A stretch of DNA of 64,000 nucleotides from Acanthaster planci (lineage: Eukaryota > Echinodermata > Asteroidea > Valvatida > Acanthasteridae): positions 675,337 through 739,336 of the forward strand of contig NW_019091424.1 in assembly GCF_001949145.1 (NCBI RefSeq), in the 5' to 3' direction. The notes under the pieces were generated by a model. It had not been told where the DNA came from. It did not search any database and saw only the letters and a program-made list of their open reading frames with translations. A program made the translations under genes and the position numbers. Positions 1-11,527 of the stretch are shown here, piece after piece; position 1 is the first letter of the stretch, and the number at the start of each line of letters is the position of its first letter.

Positions 1-172
1 ATATGAACCATTTGATCTTGTTACCAACCAGAAAGTCATATTTACTGGCTCTGCTTTCTGTCACTTTGACAAGGGTCACTTTGTGGATTGGATTTTCATT
101 TACTACTAGTTGAAATCAAACTCTGAAAGGCACTGATAATTTTCAATAGCTCCTCTTCTCTCTTCGTGCCAG

Positions 173-257
173 GAAATGATGAGGTGGACAGGAGTCAAGA
201 CACTAGACCAGCTGCAACGCCCGTCAGAAAATCAAGAAGAGAGGTCCGAGAACTGAG
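173..257 (+). CDS. Unidentified gene, third-from-last coding exon
   Basis: This is a predicted internal exon of a gene that begins before the window. A pyrimidine-rich tract ending in cag precedes it, and a gtgggt donor follows. It enters in phase 1 and leaves in phase 2, and it joins in frame to the exon at 620 and then to the one at 897. The encoded stretch is polar and basic (NDEVDRSQDTRPAATPVRKS), like a disordered cytoplasmic tail. I do not recognise the protein. An earlier donor (gtccga, at 244) is possible but would break the frame. The call rests on splice sites and phase only. Confidence 0.5.
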
Positions 258-619
258 GTGGGTTGAAAAGAATAGTCTGGTTCCGATCTTCATCAAAAGA
301 AGTGTCGAGAGAGAAGATCACCTTCAGTTTCATATTTGCAATCTGTCATTAGAGTATTACGTAAGGTCCCTGATGATAATTTGTTGTTTACGTGATATCA
401 CTGATCCAGCCGTTGATACCGACTTACTGGTGAAATTTTTCACATGTAATGATTAATTTATTATCAGTAAAATTCTGAAACCTCTTTGACAATGTTAAAA
501 CTGACTTTTAATTACAGGTAACTGTGAATTGATTAATTTGGAGGATAAAATGAAATACTCTGAAATGAACTCACTTGAATTATGGTGATGTAATTCTCAT
601 TATGTCCGTTCTGTTGCAG

Positions 620-675
620 TGCTGCCGAGTTGTCCATTCGCAGGTCAGGAGCTAGCCAAGCGTCAATTGCTGCAG
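620..675 (+). CDS. Unidentified gene, penultimate coding exon
   Basis: The acceptor ttctgttgcag and the donor gtaggt are both strong. The exon reads SAAELSIRRSGASQASIAA after completing an AG|T serine codon from the previous exon. It leaves in phase 1. The chain is serine- and alanine-rich with no domain that I recognise. It is only 56 bp, but the phase agrees on both sides, which is the main support. Confidence 0.55.
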
Positions 676-896
676 GTAGGTCGGTCAGTTTGAGCTAAAG
701 AAAGTCAAAATCTCTTTCGCAATGCTCAAAATGTAACATGCCTGACCAGATGTCATGAGATTTTTTTTAGCACGAAGCTCCTTTATAGAACACTTTCTGC
801 AAATTGGAAAGGACCCTTTCTTCTCGATTACCTTGTTCTTTTTGAGGCAACGAACTGGCTCGTCATGGATTGTTTTGATTTTCCACTCCGCCACAG

Positions 897-955
897 ATTC
901 CATCGATAGATCGCATCCGAGCAACGGATCTTCCTCTGTCAATCCTTGGAAGTAA
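897..955 (+). CDS. Unidentified gene, last coding exon with stop
   Basis: The acceptor ends in ccgccacag. The exon completes a G|AT codon and reads DSIDRSHPSNGSSSVNPWK, then TAA at 953-955. With the two upstream exons it gives a 66-67-residue hydrophilic, Ser/Asn-rich C-terminus. No family is recognisable from this tail. The next gene starts 10 kb downstream on the same strand, so this is the 3' end of a separate gene. Confidence 0.55.
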
Positions 956-2275
956 GCTGACCCTCGGATGCAACTCTAGGTGCGTCAAGTATTATTCCTG
1001 TCTAGTTTTTTGCTGCCTGCTTTCATTATTTTTGACGCTGTACTTCCGTAACATTTGTCACTGTTTGCCATTCAACTCTTCAGTAGTGTGTTGTGTTAAT
1101 AGATTGTACAGGTCCAGTATGTGCAAAGATCTTGTGACCGTATTAACGGTTAGACAGCCAAACTTGAAACGTTTTCAAAGTCAGGCTTGTTCTGTATTCT
1201 CTAAAATAGCAAATGTATCTCATCATCTGTTTATAAAACTCTAAATGGTATGATATGACCTGTATCAAAAGTTTGAAGAAGAAGCTCTAAATCTGTTTAA
1301 CATTGTCTAAAATGTTTAACCTAAATGGACCCAGTTTTCATGATTTGGACCTTGCGTACTCGACTTTGTTATTTGTAAGAAGTCATCGCTTGGTAGGAAG
1401 GCGTAAGGTGGAATTAATCACTGTCCCTGCTAACAGCCAACTGCGCTGTGATATTTGTTTGGACTTGATCAACCATCATTCTGTGTACGATTTGCAAGTA
1501 TTTGCGTCGATGACCGCCTGAAATATGTTTCTGTCAGTTTGTCCTGAAATGTCCTGGGTGGACTGGTAGTTTGCGTGTGGAGTGGGATACTCCCAAATCG
1601 GGTACAGTTTTTGTGGAACTGTTATGCTCACTGTTTTAACGAACCAGACAGTATTATTTCGTCAAAAGTTTTCCTTCCAGGATGCCACGCATTGCACGTT
1701 CCTTTAGGTCAGAGTTTGGCTTTCTTTTGCTCCGCAGTGAAATTGTTTCTTACAATTTGGGGTTGTAAAATATGAAACCGAGCCTTGTTGAGCTGAATGA
1801 GTTCACCTGCAACTTGTTGCATGTTTTTTTCGATGCTATGAATCTGAATGGTGCCACCATGTCAAACATGTTAACCCCACAGACTACTTGTGGAGGAAAG
1901 CCATTGCAGTAAGATGCCTTGCTTAGGTACGCTGGCAGTCAGGCCACCTAACTAGACAAACAGCCAGGTCACCCAGCAATAGACCGAAACCCATGCTGTC
2001 TAGTCTGGCAGGCATTTTACCCAGCTAGCCTGTCAGCCATGCACTGAAATGTAATCGTCACCTCAGATGTTAAGTTCGCAAATCGTTGGACCACGACGCT
2101 TTATTACTTAATTAAAATGACTATCTGTGTTACTCATGCTACCGTGACAAATTATGACTCGGCGTTATTACAGTATCATTTTTCAAATGAATCTTGATGA
2201 TTGATGGTTCCGGCACAGTCAAGTACTTAAACCCATGTTTTATCATTTTATGCAAAATAAAAGAATGGGAAGGGG
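956..2275 (+). other. Probable 3' UTR of the upstream gene
   Basis: There is no convincing coding sequence after the TAA at 953-955. The first canonical AATAAA is at 2256-2261, and an ATTAAA lies near 2112. The extent is inferred from these signals alone, so the true cleavage site could be earlier. Confidence 0.3.
2256..2261 (+). terminator. AATAAA polyadenylation signal candidate
   Basis: This is the first AATAAA on the plus strand downstream of the upstream gene's stop codon. It sits just before a SINE. No transcript evidence is available. Confidence 0.3.
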
Positions 2276-2460
2276 TGGCATATATTACACCTTTGAATCG
2301 AGCTATGAATCTGAAACAAAATCACCTCCGTTAAAATACAATCTTTGGATTAAATGTGAGTACCTACACACTCTTGTTCCATGGTAAATATTGTGGTATG
2401 AAGTTGTTTTATGCAGCGACATACAGATTTTGAGCTGAATTTCTTATGCGCTGTCGAATT

Positions 2461-2705
2461 CGGGGAGTGAGGTTGGCATAATGGTTCTTCCCTCGCCTTC
2501 CACATCTGGGGGCTTAAACTGGCTCGGTTCATATATGTAGATTGGGTTTTCAGTCCTTACATGAGTCCGTGGGTTTTCCCCGAAACATTTATCCGGGTTT
2601 TCCTCCCACCTCTAAAACTGAACATCTCTTGTCTTTTTCACTCAGTATCATCCTGTAATTGGTGCTAAATGCGCTGTTGGATGAACGGAAATAAATGAAT
2701 CCTCA
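2461..2705 (+). repeat. tRNA-derived SINE, decayed copy
   Basis: The head contains an A-box-like TTGGCATAATGGTTC followed by CTCGCCTTCCACATCTGGGG, and then a degenerate B-box (GGTTCATATAT). The body has the core GTGGGTTTTCCCCG and CCTCCCACCTCTAAAACTGA, and the tail ends in GGAAATAAATGAATCC. This order (tRNA-like head, conserved core, AATAAATGAATC tail) is typical of SINEs in marine invertebrates. A related core is present in reverse near 48.2 kb. The exact family name is not determined. Confidence 0.65.
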
Positions 2706-5700
2706 AAATGCACTATTATGCGGGAGCCCATTGTCACATACTTTGTAAATGAAGCGATGAGGACGTTTGTAACTAGTCTTATGCCAAGCAATGGTGGATT
2801 CTACCATCTTCAGTCAGCTGCAAGACTTCTCCAGAACCTCTGGGTTGAAGTTGATAGATGTAGCAAGGGTTGGGTTGGCCAACAATGTTGAAGTTGCACC
2901 GAAAAGTTTAACATTTCTTGCTTTTTGTTTGTTTTGTAACTTAGGTCACTGAATCGGTTTTTCCCTGATTGTTATGTCAAGTCATTCATTAACGGATTAA
3001 GTGTGAAGCCTCTGCCAACCTCCTCCCCGACAGATCCGATTGCGTTAATTGTATTCTACCTAATGGTATTTATATATATAGAAAACTGAGTCTTTAAGAA
3101 TATGTTTTGTGTTTTAACCAACTTGCTCAAACGTTTATATCTGTATATGACCTATCACAGAATCAGTCCGTCCATTGGTTGAGGTCCATCACTCAATGTA
3201 GCATTTGCTATGCATACTTAATGTTATTTGATTCCACATATAGTGTGAAAAGACATCCACTTTTATATCAAAGATAACATCCCATGTTTTCCTTTTTCAG
3301 TGTGGTGTATTTATTTTGTGGGATAAATTTTACATTTGAGAGATGTATCATACACTGGATTGTAAATAATGTGAGGCATTTGGTTATTTATGTGAAGTGA
3401 ACAGCACCTGGACTGATTTTTGGAAATTAAAGACTTTTTACACTTGTTGATAGTGTCATTGGACAGAATAGCTAGCCACTGATACCAATGTGTCTATCTG
3501 AAGAAAATGCACACCTATGCCAGTGCATGATTAATATTGGCGATTCACAATAGTGCGCCTCCAAGAGTTTGCAACGCGCTGGCCAATCACGACACGCGAA
3601 ATCTGTCGACCCAATGCGGCCCTTTTGAGCTGTAATAACCGATAAACGAAATCACTCAAGAGATGAATTGTATTTTGTACCGAGGAAAACCCCTTGAACT
3701 GTTTCAAAGTTTTCATTATTTTTTGCACATTGAATAATCTGACAACAGCTAAAATCATCAGCTTGATTTCCTATCTGGAGAGCCCTATCCTGAGGCCTAG
3801 TAGTTGGGTGCGCCCTTAAAGCCTGTTTAATAAACCTTCCACACACAGACCCAGATATGCAGGGGTTTAATGGGCCCAGTTCAGAAGAAGGTATTTTAGA
3901 TAATCACTGCGCATGCTCAGCCCATTCGTCATCATTTTCAATCCTCTTTTTGCCATTTCTTGGCCATATCTGGGACTGTCAGGATTATATGTTAGTGAAG
4001 CATTTGATATAAGCAAAGAGGGACGTCAGCACGGGCAGAAACTTCTATGTCCTAATTTAAAGTTACCACATTTTTTCTTTTTTGTTATTGGTTCTTTAGT
4101 GATTCAGTGCATTGAATTTTATCGCTCAGACGATTTGCGTTTAGGATACAATTTTGCATTGTCTTTAAAGATGACGGCTTTATTGATTAAGTTTGCGCCC
4201 AAAGTGACATCGCGACAAAAGCGCTCATCGGGAAATAATTTAAAACGGCGAAGGACTTGCACCTTGCAAAGGAAGAGAGAAATTAACCCGGACACAGGCC
4301 CCGTCACAGTAATACATTTCAGAGGAATAGTTTCACCCAAGTGAATCTTAGCATTAAACTCCGCTGGTACAGTTTCATTCCGCTTGTACAATTCGTGTAT
4401 TCGTCTGCGGCCGTAAGCAATTATTCATTCAATGTATGCATCTATCTGGGCTGGATTGCTACATAATGGATTGTTTCCTGCAGTCCGCGTGATTAGCCTG
4501 GTTCATTGTCTCATCAAGGCGAGCCTGGCAAGACAGGACAATATGTCATCATCCGTCCCTCATCATGGTCATGGGATGCCGGAGCGGTATAATGACTAGG
4601 GCTCAAATGATGAGGATATGTCGTCGTCCAGACATGCCGACGGTGAAGATTCGAGGTGAACGATACCTAGACAGCAGGACCCAGTTTGGTTGAGTTGCTA
4701 CAAGAAGAGGATGGTCAGGCGCGCTGTCGCAAATTGAAAGCAGACGCGTACTACAAAGTCTTGTGTAGCTCCGAATCTCCTCGCTTTTCTGACGTCTGGA
4801 TGCTTTTTTGAAAATCGTGCGTGGTAAATGTAACTATGGGCTTGGTAAAATCAGCTTGGAACAAGTCCGTAGAAATATAAACAGCATTTTGTTTGTGGCT
4901 GACTGTTATTTGTTGCGTATACTCTGTCCAGCACATGGGCGGTGGGTGGGTGTAAAAGAGCACCTTTTTGAAGAAGCATTCATATTTTGTGCGTGTGAAA
5001 GTTTTAAGCCGAGTCGGATGAGACGTTCTGCAGTCTTTGTTGTCATTCTGTAATTATCGTCATTGACTTTTCACATCGCCTTCCGCACACACGTTTGGAC
5101 GCAGTTGGCACCTTTTCAAATTTTTCGGCATAGGGGCCTATTTGGCAAACTGTGTCGAAAAATGACGATCCTCAAGAGTCTTTAATATGCCCACATTTGG
5201 TGAAATTCTACTTGCCCCCCCTCCACGGATTTTGTAAATCAAATATTAATAATACTATTTTATTTATCAAATATTAGCACTAAAACCCAAATAAAACAAC
5301 GCCACAACACAAAAGCAAGGATGCAGGAACCGCGATTGAGACTTTTAATATGTTTTTCTCCCCAAGATCATGTTGAATATTAAAGCCCAAAGCCGCATTC
5401 GCTTTTGAATTTACCCTCTGACACCAAAAGTTGGATTCGCCGCTGGGCACGAAGCTACTAACCCTGCAGGGCGTGCGGGCCGTTGATTCTAGAAAAATAT
5501 ATTCGGCAGTTGGAATTTCTGTCTACAGTTCAGATACTTTCTCTGGTAAAATAAAATTGCCAAAACTTAATCATTCCGCATCCGTGAAAGATTCCAAGAC
5601 GTGATCTGTGTCGGCGTAAGTAGTAGGCCTATTTTAAGAGAATGACATACAAAATTAACAAAATGACCCTTTCAAGAGGTTCTTAAATTCCGTCAATTGC

Positions 5701-8700
5701 TTCCAGTGCATGTCAATCAAAAATGAATTTCAAAGTTGGTTCAAGTTGATAAATCTCTTGGCTGTGCTGTATCTGCCTAGTCTCTTACGGTAGAGCAACT
5801 GGGCCGAGTCTAACTACCGTGCATCCCCTCTCCTGCCCAGGATATTACGGCTCTCTGGAATGCCTATCACCCAGCCCAATGCCATAGGATTGCCGGCAAT
5901 TAACGACAAGTCGGGAGAGCCACCGCGACAGTGACTCGGCCCGGGCAAGAGACCGGCAGCAAGACGAGATGAGACCTAAGCAAACAGAGCCGAGGCGGGA
6001 CGTGAAGAGCAAAGCAAGCGGACTCCGCTGGTAATGAATTCTGCTGATGAATGACCAAAGGTTACTTGGTATACCAAGATTACAGATTGACTCTTGGAGA
6101 GGAAATGCTGCCCAAATCAGGATGCAAGATAGCTGATGATAAAGGACAATTCTATCAAGAAGAGGGCTGACGTGGTGTATTCCGCGAATGGGGTCAATAA
6201 TAAACAACAAAATACTGTCTGACAGAGGAACACAGAGGAATAGATGATATACACGTGATTAATCAGTGTTGCTTGTAGGAAAAAAAATGAAGTCAAATTA
6301 ATGAAAATTTTGATATACAAGTCTTAATATGCTGGTGAAGGTAAACCATTCAAGACAGTTGTTCGGAGAAGAGGGTCCTTTCTTGTAAAAAAACAAGAAT
6401 TGGGAATTAAGAACAAAGTTTTAAGACATTAGGAGAAACAAAAATATCGTTGCTTTGCTATCAAACACAAATTACAAATAGTTTAATCTTGTTATTTTTG
6501 AGATAACTGATTAGTAACTGATGATATTATACTGAGATGGAGGAGGAAGCCGAATCACTCCTCTGGACCGAGACCTTAGCCCCCCCCCATCTGTGAAAAT
6601 GTTGGGCTACGTAAACCTGATTCGGCATCAGCAGATTAGTGCCAAATTTCAGGTGTTTAATAAAGGCCCTTTCGCACCCGTCCTAAAACACGAAGTGCTA
6701 CCTGTGCGACACACTTTAAGAAAAACAGCATTTTGATAGTTCATCGAAATTCGCTGTTGGCAAAATATACTGTAAACACTACACCAGGCCAATTTGTATT
6801 TGCCGTTTCGCAATTAAAAGGTACAGTCCGTCATTTGAAGCTATCGAAAACAGAACTGACGAAATTATTGTTGAAAAGCGGGCGCCATTCAAAACATATA
6901 ACTCGGCAACTTGTCAAATGAAATCAAGATCCTTGAATATTGTTGTTTCAATATTCAGTGTGCTAAAACTTCATCGGGTTAGTTGCTAGGCACTCTAATT
7001 TGCATTTGAGCGCTTTTGTTGCCTCAAACGAGTGTAATGTACAAATAGAATATGGTGGACTGCGCCTTTAAAATTGACATGCTGGCCTTGACGAGCACGC
7101 GTCTATTTGTTTATGCGGAACGTCAAATCCAGTCAGTAGAATTGTTTGAAGGTGCCAACATATGTTTTTAAATGGGCTTCACAATAGCCATAACGACTTT
7201 CATCAAGCCTGTTCTATGATTGAATGCCAGTCGAGAAGACCTTCGATGAAACTTACGAGTTTTTCCTGCATAGCGTGAGCACAGCTTGAATCTGTGCTCG
7301 AAAAACTGAACAAAAAAATTGGAAAAGTTCCGTCCTTTTTTAGAATTCTAACTCGGCCGAATCTGCACAAAAGTTACCTCCTGGGGTCCACTTATCTTTT
7401 CTCTTTACCGATCCCGAGTAACCCATTGTTAACAAGGGTTCAGGCTGTTATAGATTTATTTTTGTTTACATTTGTACATCTATGTTTTCCGAGGTAGTTG
7501 AACTAACAGGAAATCTAGCTTGCCAGAGTTTTCGAACCTTGAAGTTAAAGTTTTTACCCCCTCCCCAAAAAAACAAGAACTCAAAAATAAGTTTTGCTCT
7601 GTTTGGTTGCAAAACATGGGCCACCGCAGCGAAGCGACATCCTCAACCTGAAAGCGCAACGTCCGATCTGTCAGATTCTTCTGTGTTGATAAATATGAAT
7701 TACCGAAGGCAAGCATAGAGTAAGTAACAATCCAAACAGAAACCTAGCCAGATTGAAACGATGAAATTAGCTTTCTTTACGGTCTCATTCAAACTACGAT
7801 CAAGCTCATAATCTTTCTAATAATTATTTATAGCAGGTGACAAATTAGTACAATCGGGCCGACCTTGCACAGTGAGTCGACTTTGTCGACAAAAGGTATC
7901 AAGCGACATCTGTCGAAAATATCAGAATTCAGCGCACAATCTATCATCTCCTGGCTTCAAAACATAACTTTGGACACAACTAGTCCTCCATACCACGAAA
8001 TGTCGGACTTATCGTGTATCCCTTGTTTTAGGACTTCGAATGGCGCATGTATAAAAAATAATTTCATGTACGAAAAGGAGCGTAGCATCTGTTGCAGCAT
8101 GAGAGAATTCGAGGCTGCGGACGCAGCTGCGCCACTCGGCGGTCGTCGCTGACGTGTAAAAATGTATTCTACATTGCCACACATCCATGGTAATTAAAGT
8201 TGGATAAAGGTTGCTGGTGTCATCTGTCCTTTGCCAGTGCAACTGCAGATGATGGAACAGGTGATTCATTTTCTACTTCTTATGTTAATGATAAATCCCC
8301 ACAGCCAAGTTTGTTTCATCTCATTACAGTCTCTCCCTAGTTGTTCTAGTCGCCTCTTGATAACACTTATTTTCTCGACACGCACATCAGTATGCATCTG
8401 AATGCTCAGGGCGTGCTCAGTCATGCGATAAATTATAATGTCAACGCCACTGCGCCCTAAAACGTCACGCATTATTATTGCGTGCAGCGTACTCTACCAA
8501 CTGCCCCGTCTGAATTGACAATAACCTTTGAGCGTGCCAAGATGCGGGTTATAGGAACCATCGAGCATGTGCTTTGCATTGTAGCTGCCTGCATAGCGAA
8601 ATTAAAAACAAAATTGGTTGAGGTTCAAGTTGACTGAAGTTGATGAGGTTGGCACCAAGTGTCGTATTCAGACAGAGAGCAAGGAAACGGCAAAGGATGG

Positions 8701-10299
8701 ACTCCGGTGTTTTGTTGAGATCTTTTTGTTGAAAATGGTTCTTGGAATGACAATGTGTGAATGTTGACCGTTTGGAGTGTGCCTAACTGACGCAATACAG
8801 ACCTAGAGGCTTTGCGCATACCCTATGGATCAAAAGCACTGGCCTGTAACACGGCAGTCCTGCAAACCCTCTATGGGTATAAGTGACTGACTCGAAACGG
8901 TTCTAAATCACCAAGTACCAACTTTCACGATTCAGCAAACAGGAGGCAAATGAGATGCACACCAAGGCACAGGAGCCCTTAGGAGGAACAGAGATATTAC
9001 AGAAGATTCCTCAGGAAATTCTGTGGCAATTAAATTCATTTGCCCTCACAACTACCACGGTTAAACATGGTCCTCAATGCAACCACAACAATCTTATTAT
9101 TCAGATTGTAGATAACAGAGCCAACAGAGGCACAGCTAAACGAAGCTATGTAGCCAATACTAAGGTCATACGGTGTTACCATCCTCCAAAGCACCTCCAT
9201 TATTTTCGCAGGCGGACAATTTGAATACAAAATTGAAAACAAAAATGCAATTATGCATGCTCGTGCAATCAGTGCCGTGCATACGAAACAAAAGAGTGAC
9301 ATGACATTACAGAGGTCGGTGTATATTCAACAAGCATCGGATTGTCTAGTGTGTATCACAACAGCGGTTGCGAATATATTGAGATATACTTACACCTGTC
9401 TTGCAGTTCTACTCAAAGAAAGCTGAGAAATGCTATAGGTACATTCACTGAGGATCTTCCAGTGGCCGTTGTGAATATTGCGGTACTGTTCATTCTTATT
9501 CTCAATGGTATTCGAGGCATCCTCGGAATGAATAGCGTAACATTCCAAGTGAAAATAGGTTACTACAACGTGCAAGAAAGTAGTAAGAGTTGTCGCAATT
9601 TTATAGTATTCGTATGGTATTCCGACTATGATTCTATTGTGAAAAATACCTGTAGGCCAATGACCTGGACTGGATTCTCGTGGTACATTCGACCGCTTGA
9701 TAGGCCTATTTATATCTGACATCGGTAATATGAATTGGATTTGTCTGGCAATATAAATGTTGATTTTCAAAATAATTTAGTATTTTCTATGGACAGCTAG
9801 ATTTCTTTCTGTGCCCTCTTGTAGGTCTATTCAGAAAAAAAAGTCAGCAGTGTTAGAATTCAATTAAAAACCTTTCTTCATTTTACATCTCTTTTTTTAA
9901 AGTTAGGTATTTTTGATTCAACGCTCCGTTTGAGGCAGTTCGAATGTTTGTTTTGACATCGAAATCCTCTCCAAAAGATTTAGGCCGCCAAGCTAAACTG
10001 TAAGCGAAAAAAAAAGAAGCCTACCAAAAAAACTACGTGTACTGAGAAAATTGGATCAGCCAGTTAGGAAACAGAAGATTGCAGGCAGGAATTTATCCGG
10101 GAATCCCTTTCCAGCGTCGACTGTAGTTTTCTGATCATATTAAAGCTATCGAGCAAAATGTTTTGTCAATACCATTATAAATTCCATTCATTTTGATCCC
10201 CTCAGGGAACTCCGCTGTGAACACCCCTACAGGGATGTTCCACCGTAGCCGGTATTTCAGGATTCTTTCGTCCGTGCGCTGTGTGGCATGTCAGCAATT
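2706..10299. other. Intergenic region without a recognisable gene
   Basis: Open frames here (the longest 143 codons, at 3913-4344) show no conserved domain, no splice-consistent partners and biased low-complexity composition. The stretch holds one half-MITE at about 3533-3626, short poly-A/T runs and two TAGGCCTA octamers (5624 and 9701). I see no RNA gene. Small exons of an unrecognised gene could be missed. Confidence 0.4.
3533..3626 (+). mobile_element. Palindromic MITE, half copy (left arm and part of the centre)
   Basis: The sequence starts AATATTGGCGATTCACAATA and runs through CGCCTCCAAGAGTTTGCAAC, GGCCAATCAC and ATCTGTCGACCCAATGCG, then stops matching. It corresponds to the left arm and first half of the centre of the family seen complete at 28411, 37999 and 40661. 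The right arm is absent. TTAA precedes it. Confidence 0.75.
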
Positions 10300-11016
10300 T
10301 ACTGTGGTGCTGCACAACGGAAAGGCCGTACCCGTGGCCGTCGGATCAGCGATGTTGTAGAAAGCTAGACGATTTTTTTTTATTTCGTTGGCGATCGAAG
10401 CACGACTGGAGCATAATTCGGCAGACTACAGCGGCAAATATCTCCAGAGTGACGGATCTGATATATTATGGGAAGGCGGTAGCAAACCTATCGTGGAGAT
10501 AAGCCCCACTCAGGGGAGACAACGGTCCGACTCTGTTCCGCGCCCGTTACAAAACAGTTCATGCCGTCTTTCCTTGCGCGAGGAAGTAGGTGGAAAAATA
10601 AATTCGACTGTGAGTGACAATTCAACAGTGTTACCAGAACCGCGCGCAGAGCCAGGAACGCGTTTTTTCATTGGCGAAAATGGGCGCGTGACGCTTCTAT
10701 CCAAAACGAAGAGCGCGCAGCGCGTTGATTTAAAAGTAAAGGGTCACGAATCTTAGCGTTATAAACCATCACTTCCACAGCTCGTGTTTTTGGTGTCAGT
10801 CTTCAGCGCTTGTTTGACAGTACGCTCACCATTACAAATTACACGATGGAATGTACATTGACAGAGTTCAGACAGCCCCTTTCTCAGCTGTTGGGGTTTT
10901 AACACCTGGCATTCTGACTGAGATGAAGACCGCCTTGTGCCACATCGTCGGCGCGACACCGCAGCACAACAGAGTCTAGCTATCCTCTCGGATTGTAACT
11001 GTCCCTGTCGAGCAAG
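10300..11016 (+). promoter_or_regulatory. CpG-rich 5' flank and presumed promoter/5' UTR of the CNGK gene
   Basis: CpG dinucleotides and GCGC words are much denser here (for example around 10530-10735) than in the surrounding AT-rich DNA. An in-frame TAA lies nine bases upstream of the ATG codon context (at about 10996), so translation cannot start further upstream on this exon. No TATA box or initiator could be placed. A 122-codon open frame at 10388-10756 has no recognisable domain and is probably a by-product of the GC content. Confidence 0.35.
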
Positions 11017-11527
11017 ATGTCGGGAACTCCGTCGGAATCTGTGACTCTGGAAGTCGATGAAACTATGACGAGCGAGAGGACGGGGCTTCGTGCATCGCCA
11101 TCACTGGACGATGAGCCCCAGAAATGGTTCCTCTCTCCCCACACCACGAGGATGCAAGTATGGGATACCCTGGTCATAGTCAGTGCCGTCTTCTCCTTTT
11201 GTCTAGATCTCTTCATGTTTTCATTTGAGTCTAAACTCATCGCCCTGTGGGTACTTGCCTATGTTGGCGACGCAATTTTCATCATCGACATTTTTCTACG
11301 CTTCTTCCGCGGCTACATGAAACACGGAATTCTGATAACGGACCGACAGCGAATCAGGAGACACTATTTAAAGACCACTTTTTGCTTCGATTTCTACTCC
11401 GTTCTACCCTTGGATTTTATAGTTTTTGCACAGCCTGGACTAGGTGCACCAGGAATAATGAAGGTACTAGCAAAATATCGCTGCATGAATCGGTGGATTA
11501 GATGTTTTCGTCTCATGTCATTTTTTG
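11017..11527 (+). CDS. CNGK: CNGK exon 1: N-terminus and repeat 1 S1-S4
   Basis: The ATG at 11017 has a purine at -3 (AAG ATG) and an in-frame TAA shortly upstream, so it is the likely start. The first 45 residues are a short acidic, polar cytoplasmic N-terminus. S1 follows (VWDTLVIVSAVFSFCLDLFM), then S2 (ending DIFLRFFRGY), S3 (FCFDFYSVLPLDFIVF) and an S4 with spaced positive charges (KYRCMNRWIRCFRL). The donor gtaagt at 11528 is consensus and the exon ends in phase 1. Unread intron would add only one lysine before a stop. The whole voltage-sensor-like module of repeat 1 in a single exon contrasts with repeats 2 and 3. Confidence 0.9.

Noticed and set aside
3913-4344. 143-codon open frame, plus strand
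   Set aside because: No recognisable domain, a Phe-rich run from poly-T, no partner exons, and an overlapping minus-strand frame of similar quality.
10388-10756. 122-codon open frame just upstream of the CNGK start
   Set aside because: It lies in a CpG-rich stretch that lengthens frames by chance, ends in a stop 260 bp before the start codon, and shows no domain. More likely promoter/5' UTR.
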